Shown here: one piece after another, positions 27,632 through 37,017 of the stretch
Position numbering within the stretch: position 1 is the first letter of the stretch
Layout: every line of letters begins with the position of its first letter
NCBI GenBank assembly: GCA_007753675.1
Contig: CP036432.1
Coordinates: forward strand, 4,872,394 to 4,936,393
DNA from: Stieleria magnilauensis
GTDB taxonomy: Bacteria; Planctomycetota; Planctomycetia; Pirellulales; Pirellulaceae
Direction: 5' to 3'
DNA length: 64,000 nt
Notes under the pieces: generated by a model
What the model saw: only the letters and a program-made list of their open reading frames with translations
Database searches by the model: none
What the model was told of the DNA's origin: nothing
Translations under genes and position numbers: made by a program

Positions 27632-28579
27632 TCACAGTCGCTTGGAAGCGATCATGCGTTTACCGGTACCACGGAATTGAATTCGGATCGGGGCGGTCAG
27701 GTTGTAGTGGTCCGGGCCGAGTAATGTGGCCACGGTCGCGTTGATCACGGGGTTGATGGTGCTGGAATTGAAATCCCAGTTGTCGTCACCGGCACCGATC
27801 TCTGCTTCCACGCGGCGTTCCGCCGAGGTCACCACGAAGACGGTGTTGCGTTTCAAGGCAAAGCTGACGGTGCCGTGAATGTAGGCTGCGTCACCGGCCG
27901 AAATGCTGCCCGACGTGATGCCGTAGTCCCCCCAACCGTACAGGTTGGTTGAGATGAACCGATCCCGGTTTCGCACGGTTCCCCGAGCAATCAGGTGCCC
28001 CAGCTGGTGCCTGCCCGACGGCAATCGATCGATCGCGCCGATGGCTGACAAGATGGCATCGGCACCGCGTTCGACCACTTGGGGCATGTAACGGGTGTCA
28101 CCCATCATCACGCCGTTGTCCAAGAAATGGTTGACCAGCGGGAAATCGAGCGCCGTGATGTTCTCACCGTAGCCGCTGTTCATCACCGCAGCCTGCGGCA
28201 TTTCGATCACCACGTTGCCGAAATCGGGAACGTGGTCGTGGTCGTAACCCGACTGATAAGGGCTGACGGGTTGGCCGTATTCGGCAAAGTTATTGATTTC
28301 GGCGTACTGCAAATCCGAAAAGTTGGTGCAGCGCCACACTCGGCTTGCACTGTCGTAGGACCAGCTCACGTTGAATTCCCCGTTTAGAATGCGATCGCAT
28401 GCGTGATCTTTGGTTTTCGTCGCGCCCAGGGATTCGTTGCTGACTCTTTTCAGAATTTGTCGAATGCTGTTTCGAGGGATCGCTTGATGCGGCCTACTCG
28501 CCGTGATGCGGATTTCCGTCGATGGGGCAAAACGATGGGGTGGCAGAACGATGATGACGTTGCGCCATCGCCAGATCAC
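27632..28579 (-). CDS. Hypothetical protein, possibly 5'-truncated
   Basis: A frame of up to 315 residues with no recognised family. From about residue 68 the composition looks like a real soluble protein (FNVSWSYDSASRVWRCTNF; YGWGDYGITSGSISAGDAAY; KRNTVFVVTSAERRVE). The first ~20 residues are encoded by the dispersed G-rich intergenic element at 28523-28540 and are unlikely to be native. A GTG at 28369 (245 residues) is a better start. No signal peptide is seen. The element may have cut off the 5' end, so this could be a gene remnant. It lies downstream of, and in the same direction as, the BRCT-MerR-TPR gene. Confidence 0.5.
   Translation of the reverse strand: MIWRWRNVIIVLPPHRFAPSTEIRITASRPHQAIPRNSIRQILKRVSNESLGATKTKDHACDRILNGEFNVSWSYDSASRVWRCTNFSDLQYAEINNFAEYGQPVSPYQSGYDHDHVPDFGNVVIEMPQAAVMNSGYGENITALDFPLVNHFLDNGVMMGDTRYMPQVVERGADAILSAIGAIDRLPSGRHQLGHLIARGTVRNRDRFISTNLYGWGDYGITSGSISAGDAAYIHGTVSFALKRNTVFVVTSAERRVEAEIGAGDDNWDFNSSTINPVINATVATLLGPDHYNLTAPIRIQFRGTGKRMIASKRL
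28523..28540. repeat. Dispersed G-rich intergenic element, copy A
   Basis: TGGGGCAAAACGATGGGG here is identical to 58098-58115. It lies in a longer degenerate stretch (to about 28640) of C- or G-rich blocks. A related inverted version lies at 33618-33666. Confidence 0.7.
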
Positions 28580-28637
28580 TCACCGGGGTTCATTTTCTTG
28601 TCACCCATTTTCCTGTCTCCCTTCCCACCATCTGCCT

Positions 28638-30359
28638 CTAAACCCCCAGCCTCTCTTTCGCTTCCGCCGCCCAAGGGCTATCGGGGGCGAGTTGCAGGAT
28701 GCGTTGCCAATGCTGGAGGGCTTGCAGGTCATCGCCGATGCGATCGAGCGTTTTGGCGAGCGTGTAATGGACGTCGGCGTAGTCGTCGTGCATCGACAGG
28801 GCACCGCGCAACGCGGCGACGGCCAACTCCAGTTGACCGAGTTCGGCCAGCACGGCGCCCAAGCTGGCGCGGGCTTCGACGAATTCCGGATCAATTTCGA
28901 TCGCGCTGTAGTAGCGTTCGCGCGCCGCGATCAAAAAGTTCATGCGATAAAGCAGCTCGCCGATCTGGAAACTGACATCGGCACGTGCTCCGTCGCGGGC
29001 CAGAATGGTGTGGTACAGATCGATCGCGGTTTCCAGATCGTCCTCATCTTCGGCTTGATAAGCAGCCAGCAGGATCGGATCGTGTTCGGCGGTACTGACC
29101 GCGCGCAGCATCGGCGGTTGGTCGGGCGGTTCAAACGCCAACACCTCCGGCGTCGATGCCCCGTCGCTTTCGAGCGCATCAAAATCGAACCGCATCTGTC
29201 CGCCAGGCTCGACCAGTCCATCGCCTTGTCGCAACAGCACGTGCTTTCCCTCGACCAAGATGGAAAGCTGATCGAGGGGACGGCGAATATTGGGGAGCAC
29301 TTGAACCAGGTCCACCAGTCGACGTTCGATCGCCGCGGGACTCGCACCGGCAGAGATCCATCCGGCTAGACGCTTCGCAGTCGCCACCTCCGCATAGTCG
29401 AAGTAGGGCAGCTTGTGCAACGTCGTCACCGGAGTGATCAGGCCCCTGCGGTGCCACCGCCGGATCACGCGCACCGAAACTCCCAACAAGTCCGCCAGCA
29501 TGACCGGTGTGTAATAACGCTGGGCGGAGCGTCCGACATCGAACAGTCCCAGTCGCTGCCAGAGTTCGGTTTCATGGATGATTTCAAGCTCACCGCGGCC
29601 GGCGGCATCGATCACGCCGGGCGGCAATAACTCGTCTTGCGAAAGCGGCGGTTGGTCGGCACCGATGACGACCAAGTCGAGCATCATGCGGTCGGCGGGC
29701 GGGTCAGAGGGATCGTCGCGTCTCTTTCCGCTCCCAGAAGCGGAGGAACGCCGGGGCAGATCGACGACCACCGCTTGGAACGACTGCAAGACGTTGGCCG
29801 CTTCACGTCGACTCATGCTGCCGAATCGGCCGACCAAGGCAACGCGTTTGTCGGCGAAACTGGCCGGATCGGCGTCGCCGGATTTTCCCGGGGACGGTTC
29901 AGTGATCAACAACTCCGCGTCCGATTCCCCGTCTTCGCCGTCGCCGTCGCCCTCGCCCTCGCCCTCGCCCTCGCGTTCGCCGGCCAGCGTGTTCTGTGTT
30001 ACAGCGGCCTGTGTTTCGGTATTCGTCGCCATTGTCACGGGGGCCGCCGTCGCGCGGTGCGGTTCATCGGCGCGGTGCGGCTCGTCGGCGCTGGAAGGCT
30101 CGTCCGCGCTGGGCGGCTTGTCGGCGCGGGGCGGTTGGAGCCCGTCTTCGCCCTCGTGCGGGTCATCGCCGGAGAACGAGAGGATGCGAAGGGGGGCCGG
30201 ATCGTCTGTGTCAGTCGGCTCGGGCAATGCAGTTTCGTCGGGGAAAGTTTCGTCGGGGCAAATTTCGCCCGGGGGGGCTTCATCGGGGGGGAGCTTCGTC
30301 AGGCGGCGGCACGTGCAGTCGTTTTCTCGCGATTGTTGCGATCGAACATCGTGTTTCAA
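28638..30359 (-). CDS. BRCT-MerR-TPR regulatory protein
   Basis: A 573-residue multidomain protein. Residues 1-165 are acidic and low-complexity, including DEPHRADEPHRA and a Gly-Glu stretch. Residues ~170-275 fit a BRCT domain (KRVALVGRFGSMSRREAA, LDLVVIGAD, IIHETELWQRLGL). Residues ~283-350 are a MerR-type winged helix (YTPVMLADLLGVSVRVIRRW). Residues ~440-573 hold TPR motifs (AVLAELGQLELAVAALRGAL). MerR domains bind promoter DNA and BRCT/TPR domains bind proteins, so it may be a scaffold-like regulator. The first ATG (30359) is used; an internal ATG at 30032 would remove the repeat-rich leader. It diverges from the ABC transporter genes. Confidence 0.85.
   Translation of the reverse strand: MKHDVRSQQSRENDCTCRRLTKLPPDEAPPGEICPDETFPDETALPEPTDTDDPAPLRILSFSGDDPHEGEDGLQPPRADKPPSADEPSSADEPHRADEPHRATAAPVTMATNTETQAAVTQNTLAGEREGEGEGEGDGDGEDGESDAELLITEPSPGKSGDADPASFADKRVALVGRFGSMSRREAANVLQSFQAVVVDLPRRSSASGSGKRRDDPSDPPADRMMLDLVVIGADQPPLSQDELLPPGVIDAAGRGELEIIHETELWQRLGLFDVGRSAQRYYTPVMLADLLGVSVRVIRRWHRRGLITPVTTLHKLPYFDYAEVATAKRLAGWISAGASPAAIERRLVDLVQVLPNIRRPLDQLSILVEGKHVLLRQGDGLVEPGGQMRFDFDALESDGASTPEVLAFEPPDQPPMLRAVSTAEHDPILLAAYQAEDEDDLETAIDLYHTILARDGARADVSFQIGELLYRMNFLIAARERYYSAIEIDPEFVEARASLGAVLAELGQLELAVAALRGALSMHDDYADVHYTLAKTLDRIGDDLQALQHWQRILQLAPDSPWAAEAKERLGV
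29936..29982. repeat. Hexamer-type low-complexity repeat
   Basis: Imperfect tandem CGCCCT/CGCCGT units inside the BRCT-MerR-TPR gene, coding the Gly-Glu/Gly-Asp stretch on the minus strand. Likely prone to slippage without frame change. Confidence 0.6.
30042..30130. repeat. Degenerate tandem repeat coding Asp-Glu-Pro units
   Basis: Imperfect units around GGCGCGGTGCGG and CTCGTCGGCGC code the repeated ADEPHR and SADEP segments of the N-terminal leader on the minus strand. Confidence 0.55.
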
Positions 30360-30496
30360 GGCGTCAGGGTCAGAGAATCAGAGGTCGGCCGCATGGATTA
30401 TCGCAGAACGGGCCGCTGGGAGTAGTCGAGTCGGCGGATTCTCTGTAACAATGCACCGAAACGCGAGTTGCTGCGTATCGCGCTAGTCGACTCTCT

Positions 30497-30533
30497 AACC
30501 TGACCGGGGTGATCCCCGGGCGGCGGTCAGGTT
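30497..30533. promoter_or_regulatory. Nested hairpin upstream of the ABC transporter operon
   Basis: A perfect 10-bp outer stem (AACCTGACCG, 30497-30506; CGGTCAGGTT, 30524-30533) encloses an overlapping alternative stem (CCGGGG-TGAT-CCCCGG, 30504-30519). It lies 44 bases before the ABC ATPase start. A T-rich tail after the stem (TTTCCTTG) is weak for an intrinsic terminator. Mutually exclusive stems would suit attenuation, but this is only inference. Confidence 0.4.
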
Positions 30534-30577
30534 TCCTTGTCTTCACTCATTGTCCTTCTCCGTGGTTGCGGACGTCC

Positions 30578-31306
<729 letters not shown>

Positions 31307-31312
31307 CCGAGC

Positions 31313-33484
31313 GTGTCAAACGACCCCCAAACTCGCAGCGCGACGACGCAACACCGCCCACGCCGGCAGAAGCACCAACCCGGCAATCGGCTCGTGCGGA
31401 TGTGTCAAAAGGAACTTCGCGAGACGATGCGCGATCGGCGGACGATCATCACGCTGGTCATGATGCCACTGCTGGTCTATCCGTTATTGAGCATGGCGCT
31501 GAATCGTTTCTTGGTTTCGTCGACGGCGGGAACGTCCGAGCAGACGCCGTACACGATCGGCGTCGAAACCGACGACGAAGGGTCGCTGTTGCTGGCGTGG
31601 CTGGAAGATCCGATGAGCCAGCCGCCCGCGGCGATCTTGAAGGCCAGCAAGGGGAACCTCGCCACGTTTCGTGTGGTCAACACCACGTCCGTCGGACTCA
31701 ATCCCAAGCAAGCGCTTCAAGAGAAAAAGATTGATTTGGCCGCCCGTATCGAACTGGGAAATCCGCCGCGATTGCGATTGACGGCGTTCAACGGTGATCC
31801 GGCCAGCCAGGGAGCGCAACGTATCTTGACCGAGCGGTTGCATTGGTTGCGATTGGCGCGTGCAGAGGCGCTCGCCGCGTCACAGTTGAGCGACTACACG
31901 CCACCGACGGACGTGTCGGTTGAGAACATCGGGGTCGCCGAAAAGCCGTCGATGTTGGGCACGATCGTGCCGCTCGTGTTGGTGCTGATGACGATCACCG
32001 GTGCGGTCTACCCGGCGATCGATTTGACGGCCGGCGAGCGGGAACGGGGGACGATGGAATCGCTGATGGCATCGCCGGTGCCACGCTCGTACATCTTGTT
32101 CTCAAAATACGTGGCCGTCGTTGTCGTCGCCTTGCTCACCGCGATGGCAAACTTGCTGGCCATGTTCACGACGCTGTGGGCCGGCCGTTTGTTGCCGCTG
32201 TTGACCGGCGGTGAAGACGCGTTTCCGTGGCTGGCTGTGCTGCAAATCCTGGGCTTGCTGGTGCTCTTCAGTGGCTTCTTTGCGGCCGTGCTGCTGTCGT
32301 TGACCAGTTTCGCTCGCTCGTTCAAAGAAGCCCAGGCGTACTTGATTCCCGTGATGCTGCTGTCGTTGACTCCGGGGATGTTGTCGTTGATGCCCGGCGT
32401 GACCTTGAACGGTCCGCTGGCGATTGCCCCGTTGATCAATATCGTCTTACTGGCACGTGAGGTGTTGCAAGGCACGGCGCAAGCCGCCCCGGCGGTGATC
32501 ACGGTCCTCAGTACCGTCGGTTATGCCGTGGCCGCGATCGCCATCGCATCAAAGCTGTTCGGCAGCGATGCGGTCAGTCGTACCAGCGGACAATCCTTCG
32601 GCGCGATGTTGAAACGACCGACGCGGTCGACGCCGACGCCGTCACCCCAAGCGGCCGCGATGACGTTGGCGTTGTTGGTCCCCATTTATTATCTGGTCAG
32701 CAATGTCCTGATGCGAATCGTTCCCGAGTTGTCGATCACCTGGGTGTTGTTGCTCAACGCGATCGCGCTCGTGTTGACCTTCGGCCTGATCCCGCTTGCC
32801 GCAGTTGTGCTGGCACGCTGCAATTTCTCAACCAGTTATCAACTGGCGACGCCGTCTCCGCTGACGCTGTTCGGCGTGTTGCTGGTCGGGCTGGGAGCGT
32901 GGGGGTTTGCACACGAGTCGTTTGTGCTTGCCAAACAGATGGGCATCGGCGGGCTGGACGTCGATCGGATCGAAAAGACGCGACAAACCGTCGAAGCGCT
33001 CAAAGTCGCTCCGACGTGGTTGCTGGTGGGGACGTTGGCGTTGGCACCCGCGGTGATCGAAGAATTGTGCTTCCGCGGTTTTCTGTTCACCGCACTGCGA
33101 AAGGTCCTGTCGCCGACTCGGGTGATCGTGACCACGGCCGTCATCTTTGGACTATTCCACGTCGTGACCGGCAACATGTTGCTGATCGAGCGATTTCTGC
33201 CGACGACGCTACTGGGGCTAATTCTCGGCTGGATCGCCTATCGCACCCAAAGCGTTTGGCCCGGCGTCCTGATGCACTTCACCCACAACGCCCTGCTGAA
33301 TCTGGCCACAAAGTATCAGGACAAGATCGCGTTTTTGGGCGAAGGATTCGAGAACCAAATGCATCTGCCAGCATCCTGGCTGATCGTGCTGTCGACCACG
33401 ACGTTGACCGGATTGGCCGTCGTTTGGTTTTCGACCCGCAAGCCGCCGGTCGCCGAGTCGAATTTGGCAACCACCCCAGCCTGA
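31313..33484 (+). CDS. ABC permease fused to CPBP intramembrane protease
   Basis: A 723-residue fusion. The N-terminal half is an ABC-2/NatB permease: one helix near residue 50 (TIITLVMMPLLVYPLLSMAL), a large extracytoplasmic loop, then about five helices beginning at LGTIVPLVLVLMTITGAVY with the family motif LTAGERERGTMESL. The C-terminal ~200 residues are a CPBP (CAAX/Abi) protease with all three motifs: EELCFRGFL (EExxxR), FGLFHVV (FxxxH) and HFTHNAL (HxxxN). It follows the ATPase gene by six bases (GTG start), so the fused protease acts in the same complex. It may cut a membrane or peptide substrate during export. Confidence 0.9.
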   Translation: MSNDPQTRSATTQHRPRRQKHQPGNRLVRMCQKELRETMRDRRTIITLVMMPLLVYPLLSMALNRFLVSSTAGTSEQTPYTIGVETDDEGSLLLAWLEDPMSQPPAAILKASKGNLATFRVVNTTSVGLNPKQALQEKKIDLAARIELGNPPRLRLTAFNGDPASQGAQRILTERLHWLRLARAEALAASQLSDYTPPTDVSVENIGVAEKPSMLGTIVPLVLVLMTITGAVYPAIDLTAGERERGTMESLMASPVPRSYILFSKYVAVVVVALLTAMANLLAMFTTLWAGRLLPLLTGGEDAFPWLAVLQILGLLVLFSGFFAAVLLSLTSFARSFKEAQAYLIPVMLLSLTPGMLSLMPGVTLNGPLAIAPLINIVLLAREVLQGTAQAAPAVITVLSTVGYAVAAIAIASKLFGSDAVSRTSGQSFGAMLKRPTRSTPTPSPQAAAMTLALLVPIYYLVSNVLMRIVPELSITWVLLLNAIALVLTFGLIPLAAVVLARCNFSTSYQLATPSPLTLFGVLLVGLGAWGFAHESFVLAKQMGIGGLDVDRIEKTRQTVEALKVAPTWLLVGTLALAPAVIEELCFRGFLFTALRKVLSPTRVIVTTAVIFGLFHVVTGNMLLIERFLPTTLLGLILGWIAYRTQSVWPGVLMHFTHNALLNLATKYQDKIAFLGEGFENQMHLPASWLIVLSTTTLTGLAVVWFSTRKPPVAESNLATTPA

Positions 33485-33617
33485 GGCTGAAATCGGGTCG
33501 AAAATCGGCGGGTCAAAAAATATCAGATTCGGCTTTCTGGCCGCGCGGTCGATGGTTGGGATTTAATCGGAGCTTGCAACCGCTACAACAATCCACTAAC
33601 CAGGTGCCCCCTTTGTT

Positions 33618-33666
33618 GCCCCCCCATCTTTTGCCCCCCCATCTTTTGACCACCCCATTTTTTGAC
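33618..33666. repeat. Dispersed G-rich intergenic element, inverted copy B
   Basis: Tandem blocks of C-runs with ATCTTTTG or ATTTTTTG. On the other strand they read as GATGGGG blocks joined by CAAAA, as in copies at 28523 and 58098. It lies between the ABC permease and dnaX. Confidence 0.55.
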
Positions 33667-33742
33667 CAGATTCTTTTCCACCCGATATCGTGTAGGATGC
33701 CCAGATTAACGCCCGCACGGTTCGAATTCGATTGCATCACGA

Positions 33743-35686
33743 ATGTCTGACGACCATCCCGTCCCCGCAAATGACTCCTCGTACGTCGTTGTCGCTCGCC
33801 GTTATCGTCCCCGTAATTTCGAAGAATTGGTGGGTCAGGAGCACGTCGGCCGGGCGCTGACCAACGCGATCGAAACCGGTCGGGTCGGGCACGCCTACCT
33901 GTTCACGGGGGCTCGCGGGGTCGGAAAAACCAGTACCGCGCGGATTTTTGCCAAGGCGCTCAACAATCCCAATGGGCCCAGCGCGACATTTGACAACGAT
34001 GACGATGTCGCCCAGGCGATCGATTCGGGCGAAGACATCGACGTCATCGAAATCGACGGAGCCAGCAACCGCGGAATCGACGAAATCCGCTCGCTGCGGG
34101 CTAACGTCGGCGTCCGACCCAGCCGCTCGCGGTACAAAATCTACATCATCGACGAAGTCCACATGCTGACTCAGGCGGCGTTCAACGCGCTGCTGAAAAC
34201 GCTCGAAGAACCGCCCGAGCATGTGAAGTTTATCTTTTGCACCACCGACCCCGAAAAGATGCCGATCACGGTGTTGAGTCGGTGTCAACGTTTCGATTTT
34301 GCGCCGGTCGAGGTTTCCAAAATCGTCAAACGACTGCAAGAGATCGTGACTGCGGAAAACGCCCAAGCCGACGAGGCGGCGCTGGAGTTGGTCGCGCGCC
34401 GCGCCGCCGGCTCGATGCGGGACAGCCAATCGCTGCTCGAGCAAGTGCTCAGCTTTAGCGATGGGCATTTGACGGCCGATCAAGTCCACTCGATGCTGGG
34501 AACCGCCGACGATGAACGGCTGCACACGCTGGCCCAAGCGATGTGCGAGCGTGATGCCGCCGCCGCGCTCGCCCAATTGGATGCGGCAATCGATGCCGGT
34601 GTCGATGCCGGGCGGATCGCTGAACAACTGTTGGGGTACTTTCGCGATCTGATGGCCGTGACCGTCGGCTGCGACGCCACGCTGCAACGCCACACCGCCG
34701 CCTCCATGCATGGCGAGCTGAAAAAACTGGGAGACACCTGGGGATTGCAAACCGTGCTGGCCGTCGTGGCGTTGATCGACCAAACGCTCGTTCGGATTCG
34801 GCACAGCGTCTACGGACGCGTGCTGCTGGAGTCGACCGTGATTCAGATCTGCAATTTGCCCGATTTGCAAGCCATCGCGGATCTGGCCGCTGCGGCCGGC
34901 AGCGGAAAACCGTTGCCCAATGCCCGCGCGACCTCGCAAAAAAAAAAGCTAACGGCTGACCCGTCGTCGCCAGACGCGGGGACTCCGCCCACGCCGGCGT
35001 CTTCCTCGTCTGCACTTTCTTCGGCCGCGGCTCCTTCGCCAGCACCCGCCGCGCCGCCAGCACCCGCCGCGCCGCCGGTCCCCGCCGCGCCGCTGGTCCC
35101 GGTCGCGGGCTCCCCAGCCACGGTTTCGCCAGCGTCATCGGCTGCGCCGACACCATCGGGGTCGACACCCTCAGCGCCAGCGCCCGCCGCAGGTGCCGCC
35201 GAGACGGACGCCACTCTCGGCTCCCCGTCGCCCCAGCGTTCCGACACCGCCGCGTCGGGCTCGCCGCCGTCGCCCAAGATGAAGCTGTCGGTCTCCAACG
35301 TTCAAGAAGTTCTGGCCAAGGCGCTGCAGGGCGTTCAGCCGATGACCGCATCGATCGCTTCGATGGCAGAGGCAAAGCTAGAAGGTGCCGCCAAAATCAA
35401 TCTGGTCTTTCCGGCCGAATCATCGATGTCGATGAAGCGAATGGATTTGCCGGAACACCGCGGGCCGGTCTCCCAAGCGCTCGCCGAGATCGTCGGTCAT
35501 CCGGTCACCCTTCAATTGGTCGCCGGCGCCGCATCGCCGGGCCGCCCCCAGGCGCCCAAGCCCGCGCCGAAAGCGACCGCAAAAGAACGCATGGAACGGA
35601 TGCGAGAGATCGAGTCCCACCCTTGGATCCAAGCCTGCGTGCAAACCTTTCAAGCCGAAATCGTCAAGATCGATCCCAAACAATGA
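33743..35686 (+). CDS. dnaX: DNA polymerase III subunits gamma and tau
   Basis: A 647-residue clamp-loader ATPase. It has Walker A TGARGVGKTSTAR, DExx box IIDEVHM, sensor-1 FIFCTTDPEK and SRC motif VLSRCQRF, then collar domain III to about residue 375. An Ala/Pro-rich linker and a C-terminal tau-like domain follow. The four Cys of the zinc module expected after AKALN are absent (AKALNNPNGPSATFDNDDD). A run of ten A residues at 34938-34947 lies at codons 399-402 just after domain III, and both other frames meet stop codons within 13 bases. That suits production of a short gamma form of about 400 residues. No recR or ybaB gene adjoins it. Confidence 0.95.
   Translation: MSDDHPVPANDSSYVVVARRYRPRNFEELVGQEHVGRALTNAIETGRVGHAYLFTGARGVGKTSTARIFAKALNNPNGPSATFDNDDDVAQAIDSGEDIDVIEIDGASNRGIDEIRSLRANVGVRPSRSRYKIYIIDEVHMLTQAAFNALLKTLEEPPEHVKFIFCTTDPEKMPITVLSRCQRFDFAPVEVSKIVKRLQEIVTAENAQADEAALELVARRAAGSMRDSQSLLEQVLSFSDGHLTADQVHSMLGTADDERLHTLAQAMCERDAAAALAQLDAAIDAGVDAGRIAEQLLGYFRDLMAVTVGCDATLQRHTAASMHGELKKLGDTWGLQTVLAVVALIDQTLVRIRHSVYGRVLLESTVIQICNLPDLQAIADLAAAAGSGKPLPNARATSQKKKLTADPSSPDAGTPPTPASSSSALSSAAAPSPAPAAPPAPAAPPVPAAPLVPVAGSPATVSPASSAAPTPSGSTPSAPAPAAGAAETDATLGSPSPQRSDTAASGSPPSPKMKLSVSNVQEVLAKALQGVQPMTASIASMAEAKLEGAAKINLVFPAESSMSMKRMDLPEHRGPVSQALAEIVGHPVTLQLVAGAASPGRPQAPKPAPKATAKERMERMREIESHPWIQACVQTFQAEIVKIDPKQ
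34938..34947 (+). promoter_or_regulatory. A10 slippery run: candidate gamma/tau slippage site
   Basis: Ten consecutive A residues in the reading CAA-AAA-AAA-AAG. The -1 frame reaches TGA at 34957-34959 and the +1 frame reaches TAA at 34950-34952. T. thermophilus dnaX makes gamma by transcriptional slippage at an A9 run and E. coli by ribosomal -1 shift at A-AAA-AAG. The location after domain III matches both cases. Confidence 0.6.
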
Positions 35687-36128
35687 TCGAACACGGCGTG
35701 AATCGCTGAACGTTTAGCGGTCTTGTTCGTTACTCCGCCACAATCACCGTGACGATGGTAAACGACTCAACCATAGCCGTTGACTCTCAAGGTGCACTCC
35801 ATGCTTGCTAGTCAGCAAGTGAGACGATTCGCGCTTTCAATGATGCGACGACGTGCGTCGGTAACATCATGTCCATCATGTGTGTGGGTTCGGGATTCTG
35901 CTCGTTAGGAATGTGTGAACCCACCTTTGCCAACGCGCTTCGTCCTGGTGTCGCAAAGAAATTTTGCAAAATAAATTTTCAGTGAAGGGCAGCGATCGGC
36001 CTTAGGTGTCGGTTCGGCGAGGTCCCCTTCCTGTTGCTTAAGGGGGCACTGGATAACATCGCCAAAATTCCCCAACAGCAGAATGGGGGGACATCACTCC
36101 GACTTGATCTTGCCCCGGATGAATTCGC

Positions 36129-36155
36129 TTGACAGTTTTTGAATCGATGTAGAAT
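36129..36155 (+). promoter_or_regulatory. Possible sigma-70-like promoter
   Basis: TTGACA at 36129-36134 and TAGAAT at 36150-36155 with a 15-base spacer. The spacer is shorter than ideal and the site is about 860 bases before the tyrosine-kinase gene, so this is weak evidence. Confidence 0.25.
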
Positions 36156-36740
36156 CGGGACGTCGATTGGCGGCGACACACTCATGACAGAGCGCACCTT
36201 TCGCTGGAGCGAAAACTTGAATTGCCAACGCCCCAATGACGACCGCGCAAGCGTGTTCTCATTGAAAATGATTACGGAGATGACGCAGCGATTGACTGAT
36301 CGATGCTGCGGATTGAAACGGCTCATGGACCGAACGATGGATAACGCGGTGTGCCCGCAAGTAAACCGAGCCGATGCGGTGATCTCTGTTTCTATCAGCC
36401 AATTTGCTCCTTGCCAGACGATCTCTCCCTGGCCCTTGGACCGTTTTCCCCTTCACCTCCGCACCGCCGCTCTCGCGCCCGGTGTTGTTCATCTCGACCA
36501 GCGTGTAGGGCGACCGCCGCCAGATTCTTTTTGATGACCTGCTTACCGGCATTGGATTGCCCAGCCGACTTGAATTCCAACATCGATTGAGCCGTTGATT
36601 GGCTCGCAGTGAGCTGAATTTGCGCACCGTGGGTGCCCTGAAGTTCTAAAAAGTGATCTCGTGACGCCACGTCGAATCGGGATCTAATGCTTGATAAAGC
36701 AACTATTGACAAGTGCACAGTTGTTTTGTGAATGGGGTGC

Positions 36741-36825
36741 ATGTCACCCAAGCGGACGAAGTCCGCAGTGATCGATCGATGGTCGATTTTGCGTCCGGTG
36801 AATGTCACCCAAGTGGACGAAGTCC
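36741..36825. repeat. Direct repeat, 24-bp unit with 61-bp period
   Basis: Copies at 36741-36764 and 36802-36825 share ATGTCACCCAAG, one variable base (C/T), then GGACGAAGTCC. They lie 190-280 bases upstream of the tyrosine autokinase gene and could be paired regulator sites or remnants of a mobile element. Confidence 0.6.
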
Positions 36826-37017
36826 AGGTTGAGAAGTGGGGTAAGCATCCTGCTTGCCTGTTCCGGCGAAGCTTGCCTGACACACCGATCAGCGAAGAAC
36901 GCAAGCTGGAAGCGTACGCCACTTCATGCAAATTTTGAATGAAGAAACCCCTATATCCCACGCTCGCGTTTGCCCTCTTCTCGCTTCAGACGCGCTCCCT
37001 CCCTCCCCACTGAAACC

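Larger units (their letters stand above)
35687..37017. other. Long region without a convincing gene upstream of the polysaccharide locus
   Basis: 1.3 kb between dnaX and the tyrosine autokinase gene. Short frames on both strands (36139-36534 plus; 35979-36326, 36259-36627 and 36395-36961 minus) overlap one another and look non-coding. It holds a GTGGGTTC/GAACCCAC hairpin (35884-35924), A+T-rich patches near 35958, a possible promoter at 36129, a 61-bp-period repeat near 36741 and CTCCC blocks before the next start. It could be the regulatory region of the polysaccharide operon or contain decayed genes. Confidence 0.5.

Noticed and set aside
33737..34939. 400-residue minus-strand frame opposite dnaX
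   Set aside because: dnaX is unambiguous, and the antisense protein is rich in Arg, Gln and His without motifs.
36139..36961. Overlapping short frames on both strands upstream of the tyrosine kinase gene
   Set aside because: They conflict with one another, lack motifs and show no preferred strand; possible decayed genes but not supported.
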